This document shows positions 62,664 to 64,000 of a stretch of 64,000 bases of DNA, piece by piece; position 1 is the first letter of the stretch, and every line of letters starts with the position of its first letter. A model generated the notes under the pieces. The model saw only the letters and a list, made by a program, of their open reading frames with translations, searched no databases and was not told where the DNA came from. The position numbers and the translations under genes were made by a program. The DNA comes from an uncultured Roseivirga sp. (lineage in GTDB: Bacteria; Bacteroidota; Bacteroidia; Cytophagales; Cyclobacteriaceae): assembly GCA_947493005.1 (NCBI GenBank), contig CANLOY010000001.1, forward strand, positions 806,001 through 870,000, in the 5' to 3' direction.

Positions 62664-63833
62664 CTAAATCATCGAAAAAGGAGTCAGTTTAATATTCAGC
62701 GTCTCACCATTTCTTTTGACAGTCAGGTTTATGGTTTTTTTACTGCGCGAAGCAAACTGACGGAACTCATCGTGCGTCATCTTACTATTTCCATTTACTG
62801 AAATAATTCTGTCACCGGTTTTCATGCCAGCCTTTTCTGCTGCCGATTCGGGAATAATGTTCTCTACTTCCAGATAACCTTTCTTCTTTTTTAGCTTCAG
62901 GCCGGTGGTATTATTTCGAAAAGGAACCTCAAACAAACTGTTCTTTTTCACATACATTACCTGCTTACGATAATCAAAGATCATGTTGAAACGTTTAAGA
63001 ATTTCCAATCCTAAGATTCCATCTACCTGACTGTAACTGCTTACACCGGTGGTAACATTGGCCATTCTTATCGGTACACCATTAAACTGTTGGTCAAGGA
63101 TTGAATAAGCCTTTAGCCGTCCTATATGGTCAACAGAACTATTACCCAGTGCCCGACCGGTGTACTCAAAAGAAGGAGTAACCTTTTCGGTCAGGTCATT
63201 CTTTTCTACAGTTGGTGTATTGATTCTTAAAGCAAGTGCTGCACCAGTATCTACCAGATACGGACCTGTAATGGTTTCGTTTTCTGAGACTTTTAAACTC
63301 CCTTCAATTATCGGAATACGGAAAGGAGCCAGTTTGATTTTATGTGCATCATATCCATTTGGAGCGGGAAAGTTCTCTTTTTCAAAAAGCCTGATCACAC
63401 TTTCGTCAAAGTTTAACTCTACCACAAAACGATTGAGCACATTTGCTCCTATGATACCATCGAGCGGGAAATCATAATCTCCTAAATGATCGAGGTTCAT
63501 TACCAGAAAAGTCTGGTTTTTTAGTCCTAGTTTATCACTAAGCCAGAGTTCATGGTTTTGTGATGACTTAATAGAAACTGGACCTGAAGCTCCACTAACC
63601 CTACGGGTACCCGATATTTCCAAACCGAGTTCTTCAGCAACCTCTTCGCTAGCCAGATTGGCTGCTGCACCCGTATCGAAAACCAGGTTTAAATCTCTGC
63701 TGTCATTAATTTTTGCTTTGATATAGATATGGCCCAGGTGTATTTCGAAGGGAAGAGTGTGTAACGGCTTAGGTTCATTAGCTCTGGTAATTGTAACAAT
63801 ACAAATCAGAGCTGTAATAAGTAAAACACGCAT
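62664..63833 (-). CDS. Retropepsin-like aspartyl protease with C-terminal PDZ domain
   Basis: Exported protein of 389 residues (signal peptide to about 18). Two aspartyl-protease lobes carry LVFDTGAAANLAS (near 50) and LVDTGAALALR (near 195), each with a following DGIIGANVL or DGILGLEIL partner strand. A PDZ domain (about 310-385, starting LKLKKKKGYLEVENI with AEKAGMKTGDRI) ends the protein. Such proteases are common in Bacteroidota; the substrates are unknown. Confidence 0.92.
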   Translation of the reverse strand: MRVLLITALICIVTITRANEPKPLHTLPFEIHLGHIYIKAKINDSRDLNLVFDTGAAANLASEEVAEELGLEISGTRRVSGASGPVSIKSSQNHELWLSDKLGLKNQTFLVMNLDHLGDYDFPLDGIIGANVLNRFVVELNFDESVIRLFEKENFPAPNGYDAHKIKLAPFRIPIIEGSLKVSENETITGPYLVDTGAALALRINTPTVEKNDLTEKVTPSFEYTGRALGNSSVDHIGRLKAYSILDQQFNGVPIRMANVTTGVSSYSQVDGILGLEILKRFNMIFDYRKQVMYVKKNSLFEVPFRNNTTGLKLKKKKGYLEVENIIPESAAEKAGMKTGDRIISVNGNSKMTHDEFRQFASRSKKTINLTVKRNGETLNIKLTPFSMI

Positions 63834-63882
63834 AGTAGTTGACCTTTTGAGTTAATTGATAGTTCAAAGAGGAGTTGTCATG

Positions 63883-63928
63883 CCGGAAAAATAACCCTTA
63901 ACATTTATTCAAGGGTTATTTTATCCGG
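63883..63928. terminator. Strong hairpin near the right edge
   Basis: AATAACCCTT (63890-63899) pairs perfectly with AAGGGTTATT (63911-63920), closed further by A-T pairs and an outer CCGG/CCGG. It lies upstream of the leftward protease gene, so it probably ends a transcript arriving from beyond the right edge. The rest to base 64000 shows no gene I can support. Confidence 0.6.
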
Positions 63929-64000
63929 TATCTCAAATACAATGGAGATGAGATTGCGGACATTTTTCTTGTCGCTCAGTTAAACAGACATGAAAAATTC

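Noticed and set aside
1-64000. tRNA, rRNA, CRISPR arrays, transposases, prophage genes
   Set aside because: I looked for CCA-type ends, T-loop sequences, regular spacers and transposase motifs and found none that I could support; a tRNA scan would be needed to be certain.

Overview
The window looks like a chromosomal segment of a Bacteroidota bacterium, most likely a marine Cytophagales (relatives of Roseivirga, Fulvivirga or Marivirga; inferred from gene content, not from an rRNA). Supporting signs are several exact TAnnTTTG -7 promoter boxes, weak or absent Shine-Dalgarno sequences, frequent four-base or one-base gene overlaps, a GldJ/GldK-type SUMF1 lipoprotein, DUF5687 and DUF4175 proteins, a SbsA-type Ig-like lipoprotein and many LytTR-type two-component systems. 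Base composition is AT-rich.

Layout. 0.3-6 kb: leftward genes for a one-protein two-component regulator, an M28 peptidase and an unknown exported protein. 6-9.1 kb: rightward M28 peptidase and a DUF5687 ABC permease with its ATPase. 9.1-17.4 kb: mixed metabolic genes, including a TPR-fused PRMT-like methyltransferase, a DJ-1-like lipoprotein, an amidohydrolase, a PLP decarboxylase, prfA, yjbQ and tag. 17.5-34.1 kb is rich in signalling: an OmpR-type pair behind an unknown exported protein; a LytS/LytT pair bracketed by two paralogous exported repeat proteins; mfd; and a second LytS/LytT pair with a small membrane protein. 34.4-47 kb holds the SUMF1 lipoprotein, comF, xth, a giant DUF4175 coiled-coil protein, ybeY and mnmG.

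The most important structural signal is a probable replication origin. The gene-free stretch 47002-47380 carries one perfect DnaA box and a cluster of near-matches. In hand-counted samples GC skew flips from negative to positive across it, although genes on both sides point the same way. Two parS sites (one a perfect palindrome) lie about 4.4 kb away, directly upstream of mnmG (gidA). Right of the origin all genes run rightward up to 60.5 kb, as expected for a leading strand.

52.4-59.1 kb is a fatty-acid beta-oxidation operon in the Bacillus fadNAE order, headed by a MarR regulator. Two four-helix-bundle (23S rRNA intervening-sequence type) genes sit between its cistrons, each bracketed by its own inverted repeat; the first is frameshifted. 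After the operon terminator come 650 bp of strongly hairpin-forming, gene-free DNA and a small XRE regulator/HNH nuclease pair, the only part that looks like an accessory island. The right end carries an L,D-transpeptidase, a YccF protein, a lipoprotein and an aspartyl protease with a PDZ domain. One dispersed palindromic repeat of about 135 bp occurs twice, at 16.7 and 62.4 kb.

No rRNA, tRNA, CRISPR array, transposase or prophage was recognised.
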